DNA of 64,000 nt. Source: Achatina immaculata. Lineage: Eukaryota; Mollusca; Gastropoda; Stylommatophora; Achatinidae. Below are positions 49,401 to 50,360 of the stretch, piece after piece. Positions within the stretch are counted from its first letter, which is position 1. Each line of letters begins with the position of its first letter. A model generated the notes under the pieces. It made no database searches and was not told the DNA's origin. It saw nothing but the letters and a program-made list of their open reading frames with translations. The DNA lies in contig CM019700.1 of assembly GCA_009760885.1 (NCBI GenBank), positions 692,001-756,000 on the forward strand, given 5' to 3'. Position numbers and translations under genes: made by a program.

Positions 49401-49880
49401 TCCATCAGCAGGCACACGCTTCAGTGAGTGTTGGAATGGATGACGTAGCACATATGGGGATGTCCAAAGTGCAGGGAGCCAGTCTCAGATTGCAGATTAT
49501 ATCCAAAGACTATTTGCAGGAAAACACACCAGAACATTACAGACTAAATAAAATTGATAAAAGTTATCCTTTGTGTACTTCAGCATGGCATAAGTAATAA
49601 TGTTATGTCTGCTTGTCAGATATCATTCCATCTATTTAACTGTTAATTTTTCCAAAAAGTGAATTTTTATCTATGTATTTACTTTTTCTTTGTCCAAAAT
49701 TTCAGATATTACAAGTATGATTTCAATCATCGAAGACTTCTAGAGGAGAAAAACCCAGCTGACTTTTACAAAATAGCATTCCCAAGTCGAGGTGATGACA
49801 CTGTGACCTTTGACGCTGGAATAGAAAATCCTACTTATGACTGTCTACATGATTCAACAAATAATATCATGACATCATAG
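525..49880 (+). CDS. LRP-family (LDL receptor-related) transmembrane receptor gene, 3' part, 21 exons
   Basis: This entry gives the genomic span of a spliced gene; the exons are listed separately. The exons join without a frame break into 1007 visible residues. The order is propeller end (residues 1-130), EGF (131-169), propeller (170-450), EGF (451-491), propeller (492-760), EGF (761-799), Ser/Thr-rich stalk (800-917), transmembrane helix (about 926-948) and a tail of about 58 residues with NPTY at 991-994. LRP-family receptors are type I endocytic or signalling receptors at the plasma membrane, and NPxY motifs recruit PTB-domain adaptors and clathrin machinery. Stacked propeller-EGF units with no LDLa modules between the last EGF and the membrane fit LRP4-like architecture better than LRP5/6, which have three LDLa modules there. 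Many blades lack a clean YWTD, so orthology is uncertain. The signal peptide and N-terminal modules are outside the window. Confidence 0.9.
916..1087. mobile_element. hAT-like non-autonomous element (MITE)
   Basis: The ends are inverted repeats: CAGTGGTTCTCAATCT at the left and the complement of AGTGGTTCCAATCT at the right. The flanks are GTCTTGAA (908-915) and GTCTAGAA (1088-1095), a nearly perfect 8-bp target duplication that fits the nTCTAGAn preference of hAT transposases. No transposase is present. It lies in the first visible intron. Confidence 0.6.
1155..1628 (+). mobile_element. LINE family A, 3' end fragment
   Basis: This is a 5'-truncated APE-type non-LTR retrotransposon. The frame encodes the C-terminal region with [20 protein letters not shown] and [10 protein letters not shown], then frameshifted RGRP-like residues. 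The copy ends in GATGTAA repeats, the tail shared by all A copies. It is decayed by stops and frameshifts. Confidence 0.75.
1893..2335 (+). mobile_element. LINE family A, second 3' end fragment
   Basis: The same C-terminal segment as the copy at 1155-1628 is present, more decayed, ending again in GATGTAAGATGTAA. It is followed after about 12 bp by a minus-strand internal fragment of the same family. Confidence 0.7.
2348..3010 (-). mobile_element. LINE family A, internal reverse-transcriptase fragment
   Basis: Read on the minus strand, the fragment encodes the start of the RT domain: [31 protein letters not shown] and NNWRGVTLL. It matches the longer A copy at 34982-36740. It is truncated at both ends and has no intact ORF beyond about 104 codons. 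Confidence 0.75.
3108..3233 (+). mobile_element. SINE S1, 5'-truncated copy with target-site duplication
   Basis: The body holds the family signature AGGTCAAGGAAAATATGGGC followed by a T-rich end. The flanks TTAGAAAGGCAG (3096-3107) and TTAGAAAGACAG (3234-3245) are an 11/12 target duplication. Confidence 0.7.
3501..3639 (+). CDS. LRP exon 2: last blade of propeller
   Basis: The acceptor is TTTCATCAG and the donor is GTAAGT at 3640; phase 0 in, phase 1 out. It encodes [11 protein letters not shown] and then [12 protein letters not shown]. That closing segment corresponds to the SRQP-like strand that ends an LDLR propeller just before the EGF module. Confidence 0.87.
3640..3954. other. short intron, no features seen
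   Basis: This intron of 315 bp lies between the last blade and the EGF exon. It is AT-rich with no repeat or ORF recognised. Confidence 0.6.
3955..4071 (+). CDS. LRP exon 3: EGF-like module 1
   Basis: Six cysteines appear in the order of an LDLR-type EGF module: [13 protein letters not shown], then TCLCGEGY, then STLCK. The module is bounded by phase-1 introns on both sides (117 bp, symmetrical 1-1). Acceptor TTCACAG, donor GTAAGT. A downstream GTAAGTTTG fits the donor consensus. Confidence 0.88.
4745..5975 (+). mobile_element. mariner-family DNA transposon, inactive, nested in LINE B
   Basis: The terminal inverted repeats are CAAGGTTTGACAATTAAGTA at the left and the complement of CAAGGTCCGGCAATTAAGTA at the right. 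TA dinucleotides flank both ends (4743-4744, 5976-5977). The interior encodes a decayed transposase: an N-terminal helix-turn-helix region (residues like [20 protein letters not shown], about 5110-5165), [10 protein letters not shown] (about 5321), LLHDNAPAH (about 5603) and [16 protein letters not shown] (about 5694). The three aspartates and the spacing fit the D,D34D mariner class. Several stops and frameshifts break the gene, so it is a fossil. Confidence 0.9.
5007..5878 (+). pseudogene. mariner transposase pseudogene
   Basis: The first open part, 5007-5303, carries the DNA-binding region. The catalytic motifs follow in shifted frames, with an in-frame TAA after QSAQWK and a TGA after LWKSIL. 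A transposase of this class would be about 340 residues. The remaining sequence covers most of that length but cannot be translated through. Confidence 0.8.
6241..6610. other. intron sequence, nothing recognised
   Basis: AT-rich sequence without repeat or coding signals. It separates the B copy from the 58-bp tandem repeat. Confidence 0.5.
6611..6905. repeat. 58-bp tandem duplication in degenerate CATCAGCTAGA repeats
   Basis: Two almost identical 58-bp units lie at 6679-6736 and 6737-6794, each containing GCTACATCAGCTAGACCAGT. Diverged shorter echoes of CATCAGCTAGA occur on both sides. Confidence 0.8.
6945..7185 (+). repeat. unclassified dispersed repeat R1, copy 1
   Basis: This segment is clearly similar to the reverse complement of 22690-22925. 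Shared stretches include TTTTTCATGTTTTTATCT, ATATTGGATTGT and CTTGCTTTCTGC. No terminal repeats, tRNA promoter or coding motif identify the class. The T-rich reading frames here are not taken as genes. Confidence 0.65.
7316..7449 (+). CDS. LRP exon 4: start of second visible propeller
   Basis: Acceptor TTTCTTTGCTAG, donor GTATGA; phase 1 in, phase 0 out. It encodes [15 protein letters not shown], equivalent to the FLLFA..IRRI strand that opens LDLR propellers. It then has a blade with two cysteines (SLCQYP and SQCFL), which is unusual and could form a disulfide within the blade. There is no YWTD here. Confidence 0.84.
7590..7870. repeat. minisatellite of about 28-35 bp, GATAAATACTATA type
   Basis: About eight imperfect units begin with ATGATAAATACTATA and end with AGAGAATAG or a variant. 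Unit length varies. Confidence 0.75.
7926..7962. repeat. C-run followed by A-run
   Basis: A homopolymeric C tract is directly followed by a homopolymeric A tract. It could be the end of an old SINE on the minus strand, but no body is recognised. Confidence 0.5.
8187..8325 (+). CDS. LRP exon 5: propeller 2 blade
   Basis: Acceptor AATCTCCCCAG, donor GTAAGC at 8326; phase 0 in, phase 1 out. It encodes [20 protein letters not shown] with a degenerate blade strand, then [13 protein letters not shown] minisatellite starts only 11 bp after the donor. Confidence 0.86.
8337..8760. repeat. 32-bp minisatellite next to exon 5 donor
   Basis: About 13 units of 32 bp, consensus beginning TTCATGGTGAAGGTGGCAGT. 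The units are nearly identical, so the array is probably recent or homogenised. Confidence 0.92.
8808..9165 (-). mobile_element. LINE family A, 3' end fragment
   Basis: The minus strand encodes [20 protein letters not shown], then [18 protein letters not shown] and [19 protein letters not shown], the A-family C-terminus. Only the 3' end is retained, and the tail repeats are poorly preserved. Confidence 0.78.
9253..9690. repeat. 33-bp minisatellite
   Basis: The regular core is 9340-9605, about eight units. Each contains GTCTGTGAGCATGTTGTGAA and AAGTAATTTAGAA, with decaying copies on both sides. Because the unit is a multiple of three, an 11-residue repeat ([11 protein letters not shown]) reads open. 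I regard that as an artefact of unit length. Confidence 0.9.
9691..10323. other. intron sequence, nothing recognised
   Basis: No repeat or coding signal seen. It ends at an unusual acceptor: AAAAAAAAAATGTATTGAACTCAAG, where the expected pyrimidine tract is replaced by an A-run. Confidence 0.5.
10324..10474 (+). CDS. LRP exon 6: canonical YWTD blade
   Basis: Phase 1 in, phase 2 out; donor GTAAGC at 10475. It encodes [20 protein letters not shown] and later [18 protein letters not shown], a textbook LDWVAxNLYWTD blade. The acceptor is weak (see findings), but the reading frame joins both neighbours exactly. Confidence 0.88.
10795..11078 (-). mobile_element. LINE family B, 3' end fragment
   Basis: The minus-strand B 3' end begins with the ATGAATGA-type tail at 10795-10815. 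It includes the segment GAACTTTGCCTCCCTAACAG common to all B copies. An internal deletion is seen near 10935-10950. Confidence 0.75.
11337..11483 (+). CDS. LRP exon 7: propeller 2 blade
   Basis: Acceptor CATTTCACAG, donor GTAAGT at 11484; phase 2 in, phase 2 out. It encodes [20 protein letters not shown], then [11 protein letters not shown] and [12 protein letters not shown]. This is a clear blade with the basic dipeptide and LDG motif of LRP propellers. Confidence 0.88.
11548..11762 (+). mobile_element. SINE S1, near full length
   Basis: A tRNA-like head (GTCTAAGTGGTGCAGTGGTT as box A region, AGGTCAGATCTGG as a box B-like region) is followed by the S1 body with ATCAAGGAAAATATGGGC. Flanks TTATTCTGTAATAATGTATA.. 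(11524-11547) and TTATTCTTTAATGTATGCTG.. (11763-11783) are a long, diverged target duplication. Confidence 0.75.
11930..12195 (+). mobile_element. LINE family C, 3' end fragment
   Basis: The plus strand encodes the C-family C-terminus: [20 protein letters not shown], then [19 protein letters not shown] and [15 protein letters not shown]. It ends in an ATG-repeat tail. It abuts directly a minus-strand internal segment of the same family. Confidence 0.82.
12196..14330 (-). mobile_element. LINE family C, long 5' half: endonuclease and start of RT
   Basis: Read on the minus strand from 14330 downwards: a 5' leader, then the endonuclease start ([19 protein letters not shown], about 14070-14020), [11 protein letters not shown] (about 13450), [17 protein letters not shown] (about 13185-13135), a linker, and the early RT region ([14 protein letters not shown] about 12510, then [11 protein letters not shown] ending near 12200). 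WNVRTL, GDFNA and SDH mark an APE-type endonuclease of RTE-like elements. It is interrupted by a B/C chimeric insert at 13810-14020 and by stops. The YxDD part of RT is missing. Confidence 0.85.
13810..14020 (-). mobile_element. chimeric retrocopy: B 3' end joined to C internal fragment
   Basis: On the minus strand 14020-13916 is a C internal segment (matching 12590-12690), joined at 13915/13916 to the last 106 bp of B with its ATGA tail. Sense directions agree. Removing the insert rejoins the C endonuclease sequence (TTTCC with TTTTTACATTTTC), with a possible short TCCTT duplication. Confidence 0.7.
14340..14440. repeat. possible diverged end of the foldback element
   Basis: TTAATAAAGCTGTTTCTAC and the following T-rich stretch resemble the outer right arm of the palindrome at 32694-33135 (TAATAAAGCTGTTCCTAC). 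Similarity upstream is weak. Confidence 0.35.
14630..14747 (+). CDS. LRP exon 8: propeller 2 blade
   Basis: Acceptor ACACATCATCAG, donor GTAAGT at 14748; phase 2 in, phase 0 out. It encodes [19 protein letters not shown] and FYGLSLFK, with YWAD in place of YWTD. The end corresponds to the PFGLTVF strand. The acceptor pyrimidine tract is poor, but only this start keeps the frame from exon 7. Confidence 0.87.
14748..15374. other. intron sequence, nothing recognised
   Basis: No repeat family or coding exon identified. Short open frames here show no domain. Confidence 0.45.
15375..15494. repeat. three 40-bp tandem copies
   Basis: Units at 15375-15414, 15415-15454 and 15455-15494 (beginning TAAGTGAAAAGC) differ at a single position, G versus A. 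Confidence 0.95.
15868..15965 (-). mobile_element. LINE family A, terminal scrap
   Basis: About 100 bp of the A 3' end in minus orientation (TTGCATCTTACATATTGCAT, then the TCATCAAGGGATTATATGCC region). It is truncated on the 5' side of the element. Confidence 0.6.
16215..16368 (+). CDS. LRP exon 9: last blade of propeller 2
   Basis: Acceptor TTGTTTTTCCAG, donor GTGAGT at 16369; phase 0 in, phase 1 out. It encodes [18 protein letters not shown], then [14 protein letters not shown], the closing strand before an EGF module. It corresponds to exon 2 in position and phase. Confidence 0.88.
16785..17577 (+). mobile_element. LINE family B, 3' part with YADD
   Basis: The plus strand begins in the RT palm ([15 protein letters not shown], catalytic YADD at about 16798-16809) and runs to the C-terminus. 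An in-frame TAA near 17245 splits the reading frame that is open in other copies. The 3' end is CAAATGAATGA, with little tail. Confidence 0.85.
17605..18055. repeat. 22-bp minisatellite
   Basis: About 20 units of 22 bp, consensus GTGAGCTAGAYATAYTCTCT plus GT. Two variants (GACATATT and GATATACT) alternate in blocks. It follows the end of the B copy almost directly. Confidence 0.95.
18056..19144. other. intron sequence, nothing recognised
   Basis: AT-rich. A less AT-rich block around 18480-18760 has two overlapping short open frames without similarity to a known domain, so I do not call a gene. Confidence 0.4.
19145..19380 (+). mobile_element. remnant of another RTE-like LINE C-terminus
   Basis: The frame reads [20 protein letters not shown], then [20 protein letters not shown] and an LWKSLTTSA end. 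This is the same layout as family C but a different sequence. A GA-repeat follows at 19381-19415. Confidence 0.6.
19381..19415. repeat. GA dinucleotide repeat
   Basis: Simple (GA)n tract next to the LINE remnant, possibly its tail. Confidence 0.9.
19960..20035. repeat. AT-rich TATTTATATATATTT tract
   Basis: Low-complexity A/T sequence at the 5' edge of the next A copy. Confidence 0.7.
20045..20473 (+). mobile_element. LINE family A, 3' end fragment
   Basis: The well-preserved C-terminal region includes [20 protein letters not shown] and [20 protein letters not shown]. It ends in GGATGTAAGATGTAA. A single-base loss after ITSL shifts the frame. Confidence 0.82.
20566..20688 (+). CDS. LRP exon 10: EGF-like module 2
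   Basis: Acceptor AATTCTTCGCAG, donor GTAAGT at 20689; symmetrical phase 1-1. It encodes [30 protein letters not shown] and GFTCIT, the six-cysteine pattern of an LDLR-type EGF. Confidence 0.92.
21355..21720 (-). mobile_element. LINE family C, 3' end fragment
   Basis: The minus strand opens with [19 protein letters not shown], then [20 protein letters not shown] and [19 protein letters not shown]. It ends at an ATG-repeat tail (CATCATCATC at the left edge). The last about 112 codons are open. Confidence 0.87.
21721..22476. other. intron sequence with T-run/G-run
   Basis: A T-run then a G-run occur at about 22070-22093; otherwise nothing is recognised. The 3' part ends at the exon 11 acceptor TTGTCTTCACAG. 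Confidence 0.45.
22477..22625 (+). CDS. LRP exon 11: start of third visible propeller
   Basis: Donor GTTAGT at 22626; phase 1 in, phase 0 out, the same as exon 4. It encodes [20 protein letters not shown] and then [13 protein letters not shown]. The FLLV..IFQV strand opens the propeller. Confidence 0.87.
22690..22925 (-). repeat. unclassified dispersed repeat R1, copy 2
   Basis: The reverse complement matches 6945-7185 over about 240 bp with substitutions and small gaps. Confidence 0.65.
23045..23110 (-). mobile_element. SINE S1 3' end scrap
   Basis: The complement of the S1 tail (TAACACCATATCCCTATGTG and CCTCTAAGGCATGACAGGGT). Only the last about 65 bp is kept. Confidence 0.65.
23134..24370 (-). 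mobile_element. LINE family B, long 5'-truncated copy
   Basis: From 24370 down, the minus strand shows [64 protein letters not shown] (YADD at 23901-23912) and the C-terminal region to RKRGRPR. An open frame of 256 codons covers 23400-24170. The ATGA tail lies at 23134-23155. It lacks the endonuclease and the start of RT. Confidence 0.88.
24840..25300 (+). mobile_element. LINE family D, 3' end fragment
   Basis: The frame reads [20 protein letters not shown], then [19 protein letters not shown] and [19 protein letters not shown]. It ends in GAAGAAGAAG. It matches the 3' part of the longer copy at 45440-46710. Confidence 0.78.
25517..25604 (+). CDS. LRP exon 12: propeller 3 blade
   Basis: Acceptor TTTCCTCTCAG, donor GTGAGC at 25605; phase 0 in, phase 1 out. 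It encodes [18 protein letters not shown], a degenerate YWTD blade with the IDG turn. At 88 bp it is the shortest exon of the gene. Confidence 0.88.
25605..26049. other. intron sequence, nothing recognised
   Basis: Contains an AATT-rich simple stretch near 25792-25825. No other feature seen. Confidence 0.45.
26050..26502 (+). mobile_element. LINE family A, 3' end fragment
   Basis: Includes [20 protein letters not shown] and [19 protein letters not shown] in frame. It ends GGATGTAAGATGTAA. It is frameshifted upstream of 26220. Confidence 0.8.
26503..27059. other. intron sequence, nothing recognised
   Basis: No coding or repeat signal identified. Confidence 0.4.
27060..27790 (-). mobile_element. 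LINE family C, 3' fragment
   Basis: The minus strand has [20 protein letters not shown] and [20 protein letters not shown], then [19 protein letters not shown]. It ends in a CATCATCATCATCATCA (ATG repeat) tail next to a T-run. It is 5'-truncated just after the RT thumb region. Confidence 0.87.
28101..28272 (+). CDS. LRP exon 13: propeller 3 blade
   Basis: Acceptor TTCTTCTGATTAG, donor GTAAAA at 28273 (weaker than the others); phase 1 in, phase 2 out, as in exon 6. It encodes [30 protein letters not shown] and [16 protein letters not shown] replaces YWTD. Confidence 0.88.
28330..28575 (+). mobile_element. SINE S1-related copy, diverged
   Basis: The head has GTGGTTTGAATCTGG and the body has AGTCAAGGAAAAAATGGGCA followed by CCTAGGGGCCTCTG, as in S1 but with many changes. 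It ends in an ACCTTCACCTTTT tail. Confidence 0.6.
28696..28771. repeat. 38-bp tandem duplication
   Basis: Two identical 38-bp copies, beginning AGATGAGGCCCATTGGGG, at 28696-28733 and 28734-28771. Confidence 0.95.
28957..29087 (+). CDS. LRP exon 14: canonical YWSDWG blade
   Basis: Acceptor GCTTCGCTTGCAG, donor GTTTGT at 29088; phase 2 in, phase 1 out. It encodes [20 protein letters not shown] and [10 protein letters not shown], the best-conserved LRP blade of the window. Confidence 0.9.
29189..30622 (+). mobile_element. LINE family E, 3' half with RNase H
   Basis: This copy begins in the connector after RT ([11 protein letters not shown] region) and carries a ribonuclease H domain. [30 protein letters not shown] and [20 protein letters not shown] show the D-E-D-H/D catalytic set. 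An open frame of 349 codons runs from 29420 to 30469. A GAA-repeat tail ends it. It is an I/Ingi-like or related RNase H-bearing non-LTR element; the clade is not settled. Confidence 0.85.
29420..30469 (+). CDS. LINE E ORF fragment with RNase H domain
   Basis: The 349-codon open frame includes an intact-looking RNase H domain at about residues 135-250. Catalytic residues seen are D of YTDGS, E of AEVRA, D of LTDARS and D of NEKADHL, with the H of SHCG. Upstream EN and RT are absent, and the last about 30 residues leave the family sequence by frameshift, so the protein is a fragment. The minus-strand E copy at 38229-41870 encodes the same region in broken pieces. It is retrotransposon-derived, not part of the host receptor. 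Confidence 0.7.
   Translation: MTSIPIVEMQKIVGVQVLKEHRDTKVMTMGEKFLSSVSHPLKERFNNLALKQLKRSSFIHQAKRMRKLIPDLPTVVAPLSSVPEHTPWKEAGYTQITIQTEVKGVQNGEMQSSLVRSTATLSVLDDKYPCDIWIRVYTDGSAHNAIKNGGAGAHIEYPNNTTDKISIPTGKYCNNFDAEVRAIIAAVEKLSDSRIDTCPVVILTDARSVLEALQCNKLPDLKDALSKIGLQHGVTLQWIPSHCGIPGNEKADHLAKEGTEMEQPDIPITYNQKKSMIKTYRKPQTPPHDDYHMLNRKEEVTIFHLRTGHTRLRSHIYTKFKVVLLIYVHVPRCPKLWNISSRTAPTMKH
30775..31060. repeat. 42-bp (2 x 21) minisatellite
   Basis: The unit GCTATGTTGAATACTGTCCT plus AGCAATGCTGAATGCTGGTGCT repeats about six times. Each 42-bp unit is two related 21-bp halves. Confidence 0.9.
31380..31440. repeat. TGTATG/TG simple repeat
   Basis: GTATGTATGTGTATGTATG followed by TG-rich sequence. Confidence 0.85.
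31475..31765 (+). mobile_element. SINE S2 copy
   Basis: The tRNA-like head TGGTGGTGTAGTGCTTAGTA matches the S2 copy at 62415. The shared 3' part has CTCCTACAGCATGCAAATGC and GGTGGGACTTCC. The body is diverged. Confidence 0.6.
31997..32153 (+). CDS. LRP exon 15: propeller 3 blade
   Basis: Acceptor TATTGTCCAG, donor GTGAGT at 32154; phase 1 in, phase 2 out. It encodes [20 protein letters not shown], then [10 protein letters not shown], so two blade strands in one exon. Confidence 0.89.
32154..32693. other. intron sequence, nothing recognised
   Basis: No repeat family or ORF supported. It directly precedes the palindrome. Confidence 0.4.
32694..33135. mobile_element. 442-bp foldback palindrome
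   Basis: Two arms of about 210 bp are nearly perfect reverse complements, starting TGTATAAACTAGGAAAAATG and ending with its complement. They are separated by a loop of about 24 bp (AGGAATTCCTGACACACATC..). A few mismatches occur (for example AACGGC against AGCTGT). No transposase and no clear target duplication beyond the TA-containing ends are seen. It is probably a foldback/MITE-type element. Confidence 0.85.
33136..33671. other. intron sequence, nothing recognised
   Basis: A short ORF at 33293-33496 has no recognised domain. Confidence 0.4.
33672..33781 (+). CDS. LRP exon 16: end of propeller 3
   Basis: Acceptor AATTTTTAG, donor GTTGGT at 33782 (non-canonical beyond GT); phase 2 in, phase 1 out. 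It encodes [18 protein letters not shown] and [11 protein letters not shown], the last blade before EGF 3. The RRM strand follows the YVTDW of exon 15. Confidence 0.85.
34210..34290. repeat. GAA-rich simple repeat
   Basis: AAGAAGAAAGAAGAAAGAAA and related units. Confidence 0.85.
34291..34420 (-). mobile_element. SINE S1 fragment
   Basis: TACCCATTTCTGTAGCTGGG and the following TAACTGAAGTA match the complement of S1 body sequence in the copy at 42455-42645. Confidence 0.5.
34982..36740 (-). mobile_element. LINE family A, longest copy with FADD
   Basis: The minus strand encodes from the pre-RT linker ([20 protein letters not shown]) through RT ([23 protein letters not shown] at 35769-35780) to the C-terminus ([20 protein letters not shown]) and a GATATAAGAT tail at 34982. 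RT coding is open only in parts: 35406-35936 (176 codons) and 35010-35285. The endonuclease is missing. Confidence 0.88.
37106..37222 (+). CDS. LRP exon 17: EGF-like module 3
   Basis: Acceptor TATAATATTACAG, donor GTGAGT at 37223; symmetrical phase 1-1, 117 bp as exon 3. It encodes [35 protein letters not shown], six cysteines. Confidence 0.92.
37311..38037. mobile_element. hAT-like non-autonomous element, probable
   Basis: The left end CAGGGGTGGCCAAGCAATGG with AGCTACATG resembles the complement of the right end (TGGGTAGTCAAACTGG.., then AGCCACATG). Flanks TTCTTGAC and TTCTTTGAC could be an imperfect target duplication. The interior has a T-run (37399-37417) and CA repeats, and no transposase. 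Confidence 0.45.
38229..41870 (-). mobile_element. LINE family E, near full-length copy with EN, RT and RNase H
   Basis: Minus-strand order from 41870 to 38229: an N-terminal segment, the endonuclease ([18 protein letters not shown], then [13 protein letters not shown], 41272-41607), the RT start ([38 protein letters not shown], 40061-40687), YADD at 39848-39859, the thumb ([17 protein letters not shown]), RNase H (VYTDGSAHN and [20 protein letters not shown]) and a GAA tail. It is about 3.6 kb. Stops and frameshifts divide it into at least six open pieces, so it is inactive. Confidence 0.88.
42455..42645 (-). mobile_element. SINE S1, nearly complete copy
   Basis: The complement begins GGTGTCTGAATGCCAAAGTG, with box B-like GGTTCAAATCTGG. 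It continues with the S1 body ending at ATCAAAAAATATGG. This copy shows the tRNA-like head best. Confidence 0.7.
42753..43004 (+). CDS. LRP exon 18: Ser/Thr-rich stalk
   Basis: Acceptor TTCTGTTAACTCAG, donor GTAAGT at 43005; symmetrical phase 1-1. It encodes 84 residues dominated by Ser, Thr, Gln and Pro (for example [20 protein letters not shown]), with no cysteine. Such a region holds the ligand-binding modules away from the membrane in LDLR-family proteins and is usually O-glycosylated. The low complexity explains the absence of any domain. Confidence 0.85.
43330..43790 (+). mobile_element. remnant of a further LINE C-terminus
   Basis: The frame reads [40 protein letters not shown], later GLVESPIRG. 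The layout matches the RWxGHVxRM..RGRP C-termini of APE-type elements. It is heavily decayed. Confidence 0.5.
44278..44379 (+). CDS. LRP exon 19: second stalk exon
   Basis: Acceptor TTTTTCTTTTTCTTTAG, donor GTAAGT at 44380; symmetrical phase 1-1. It encodes [20 protein letters not shown] and [12 protein letters not shown], again Ser/Thr-rich with potential N-glycosylation at NGT and NST. Exons 18 and 19 can each be skipped without changing frame, so stalk length could be regulated by splicing. Confidence 0.85.
44500..45225 (+). mobile_element. LINE family B, best-preserved 3' end
   Basis: From [20 protein letters not shown] to the natural stop after KFLKGHANE the frame is open for 218 codons (44553-45209). 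It is followed by (ATGA)n. It starts just after the RT catalytic loop. I use it as the reference for the other B copies. Confidence 0.9.
44553..45209 (+). CDS. LINE B ORF fragment, RT thumb and C-terminal region
   Basis: The open frame contains [79 protein letters not shown] and [17 protein letters not shown]. These are typical of the region after RT in RTE-like elements. No catalytic YADD is included, so it cannot act as a polymerase. It lies inside the intron between the stalk and transmembrane exons. Confidence 0.7.
   Translation: MMTTDKTNKAADICINEEKLEEVESFEYIGSLLTNNGDTVREIKRRTSIALQKVKQLKNLWRGTDRTIKIRFLRACIFPIATYACETWTLNKTVEKHINAFECKCYRRVLQISWTQKRTNISILQELNIEEGWLVKRIKKRKLKIFGHIKRDDNLEKTILEGYIMGKRKRGRPRRRWLQDIVDDLQMDASAAGHLAHNREAYRNAVREAKFLKGHANE
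45440..46710 (+). mobile_element. LINE family D, RT and C-terminal region
   Basis: The frame shows [50 protein letters not shown] and YTDDISLVW (YTDD at 45943-45954 in the YxDD position), then the C-terminal [19 protein letters not shown]. It ends in GAAGAAGAAG. Stops separate at least three pieces. Confidence 0.82.
46758..46776. repeat. C-run
   Basis: CCCCTCCTCCCCCCCCCCCC, a low-complexity tract after the D copy. Confidence 0.85.
46915..47370 (+). mobile_element. LINE family A, 3' end, split by LINE B
   Basis: A sequence runs 46915-47103 (AGAAGAAACAATCAGAAAAT .. TGTGAGCCC), is interrupted, and resumes at about 47327 (CTATGTGATGTTTAATGGCA) to a degenerate GATATAAGAT tail. An internal deletion removes the RGRP region. 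Confidence 0.72.
47104..47326 (-). mobile_element. LINE family B, short 3' end nested in LINE A
   Basis: About 220 bp of the B 3' end in minus orientation with a CATTCACTCATT tail edge (ATGA repeats). It lies exactly between the two halves of the A copy. Confidence 0.75.
47375..47412. repeat. TG dinucleotide repeat
   Basis: (TG)n with small interruptions. Confidence 0.9.
47413..48355. other. intron sequence with possible old repeat remnants
   Basis: The region 47456-47630 ends in GCCTGGGTTGAGAAACTATA, whose complement resembles hAT-like ends. The stretch 47870-48005 reads like a worn LINE C-terminus ([13 protein letters not shown]). Neither is secure. Confidence 0.3.
48356..48452 (+). CDS. 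LRP exon 20: transmembrane helix
   Basis: Acceptor TTTCTTGTTATCCAG, donor GTAAGT at 48453; phase 1 in, phase 2 out. After YTSHSLSS comes a strongly hydrophobic run, about [20 protein letters not shown] followed by LYRR. That is one membrane-spanning helix ending in a basic stop-transfer. Orientation is type I by family. Confidence 0.93.
48482..48800 (-). mobile_element. LINE family B, 3' end fragment
   Basis: The minus-strand B 3' end starts with (ATGA)n at 48485-48498 and ends next to a T-run at 48797. It begins only about 30 bp after the exon 20 donor. Confidence 0.8.
49080..49560 (+). mobile_element. retroelement RNase H fragment
   Basis: The frame reads [20 protein letters not shown] and then [17 protein letters not shown], the C-terminal half of an RNase H domain with the H and final D. 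Downstream short frames ([11 protein letters not shown]) are out of frame. It differs from the family E RNase H, so it comes from another element. Confidence 0.6.
49706..49880 (+). CDS. LRP exon 21: cytoplasmic tail with NPTY, and stop
   Basis: Acceptor CAAAATTTCAG; phase 2 in; stop TAG at 49878-49880. The tail is about 58 residues: [40 protein letters not shown], then [13 protein letters not shown] (49827-49838) is the classical clathrin internalisation signal that binds PTB-domain adaptors. A membrane-proximal NPADFY and an RRLL dileucine are weaker candidate signals. The C-terminus IMTS is not an obvious PDZ ligand of the LRP4 type. Confidence 0.92.
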
Positions 49881-50346
49881 CTGGATAAATAAGTCTGGGG
49901 CATTATTTCCTGATTTCAGAGCCTGTTGCATCAGGAAAAAAAAAATCACTTGTATTATATACACAGGCATTTTTAAGTGATGTAATCATTTTCATTATTA
50001 ATGCCCTGGGATGCAACAGAGATAAAAAAAAAGTAAAAAGTTATCAGTCTTACTAGTTCTTCAAAATCTGTCTACATTTCCTCATTTGTCTTTTCTACAC
50101 TTTAAAATCTAACAGATGTGTCCCTATAACCTGTCCTCTTTCTCCTTACAAGATCCAGTCCATGGAAGTAAAGGAAAAATTTAATGCTAACCTCTTAGAT
50201 ATGTGGCATATTATGCTGGTCTATAAGTTTGAATTTATGTGAAAGTGGATTTATAACACTGATAATAACAGAGATGTATATCATACACTATTATTTAAGG
50301 ACATATTTGATCAGGAACTTTTGGTTCTTCTTTATATTTGCAAAAA

Positions 50347-50360
50347 AATAAATAAATAAA
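50347..50360 (+). terminator. candidate poly(A) signals (overlapping AATAAA)
   Basis: Three overlapping AATAAA hexamers about 470 bp after the stop. They would give a short 3' UTR. Confidence 0.45.

Noticed and set aside
525..49880. Assignment to LRP5/6 or to LDLR/VLDLR.
   Set aside because: LRP5/6 should have LDLa modules before the membrane, and LDLR/VLDLR have a single propeller. Neither fits the reconstructed order.
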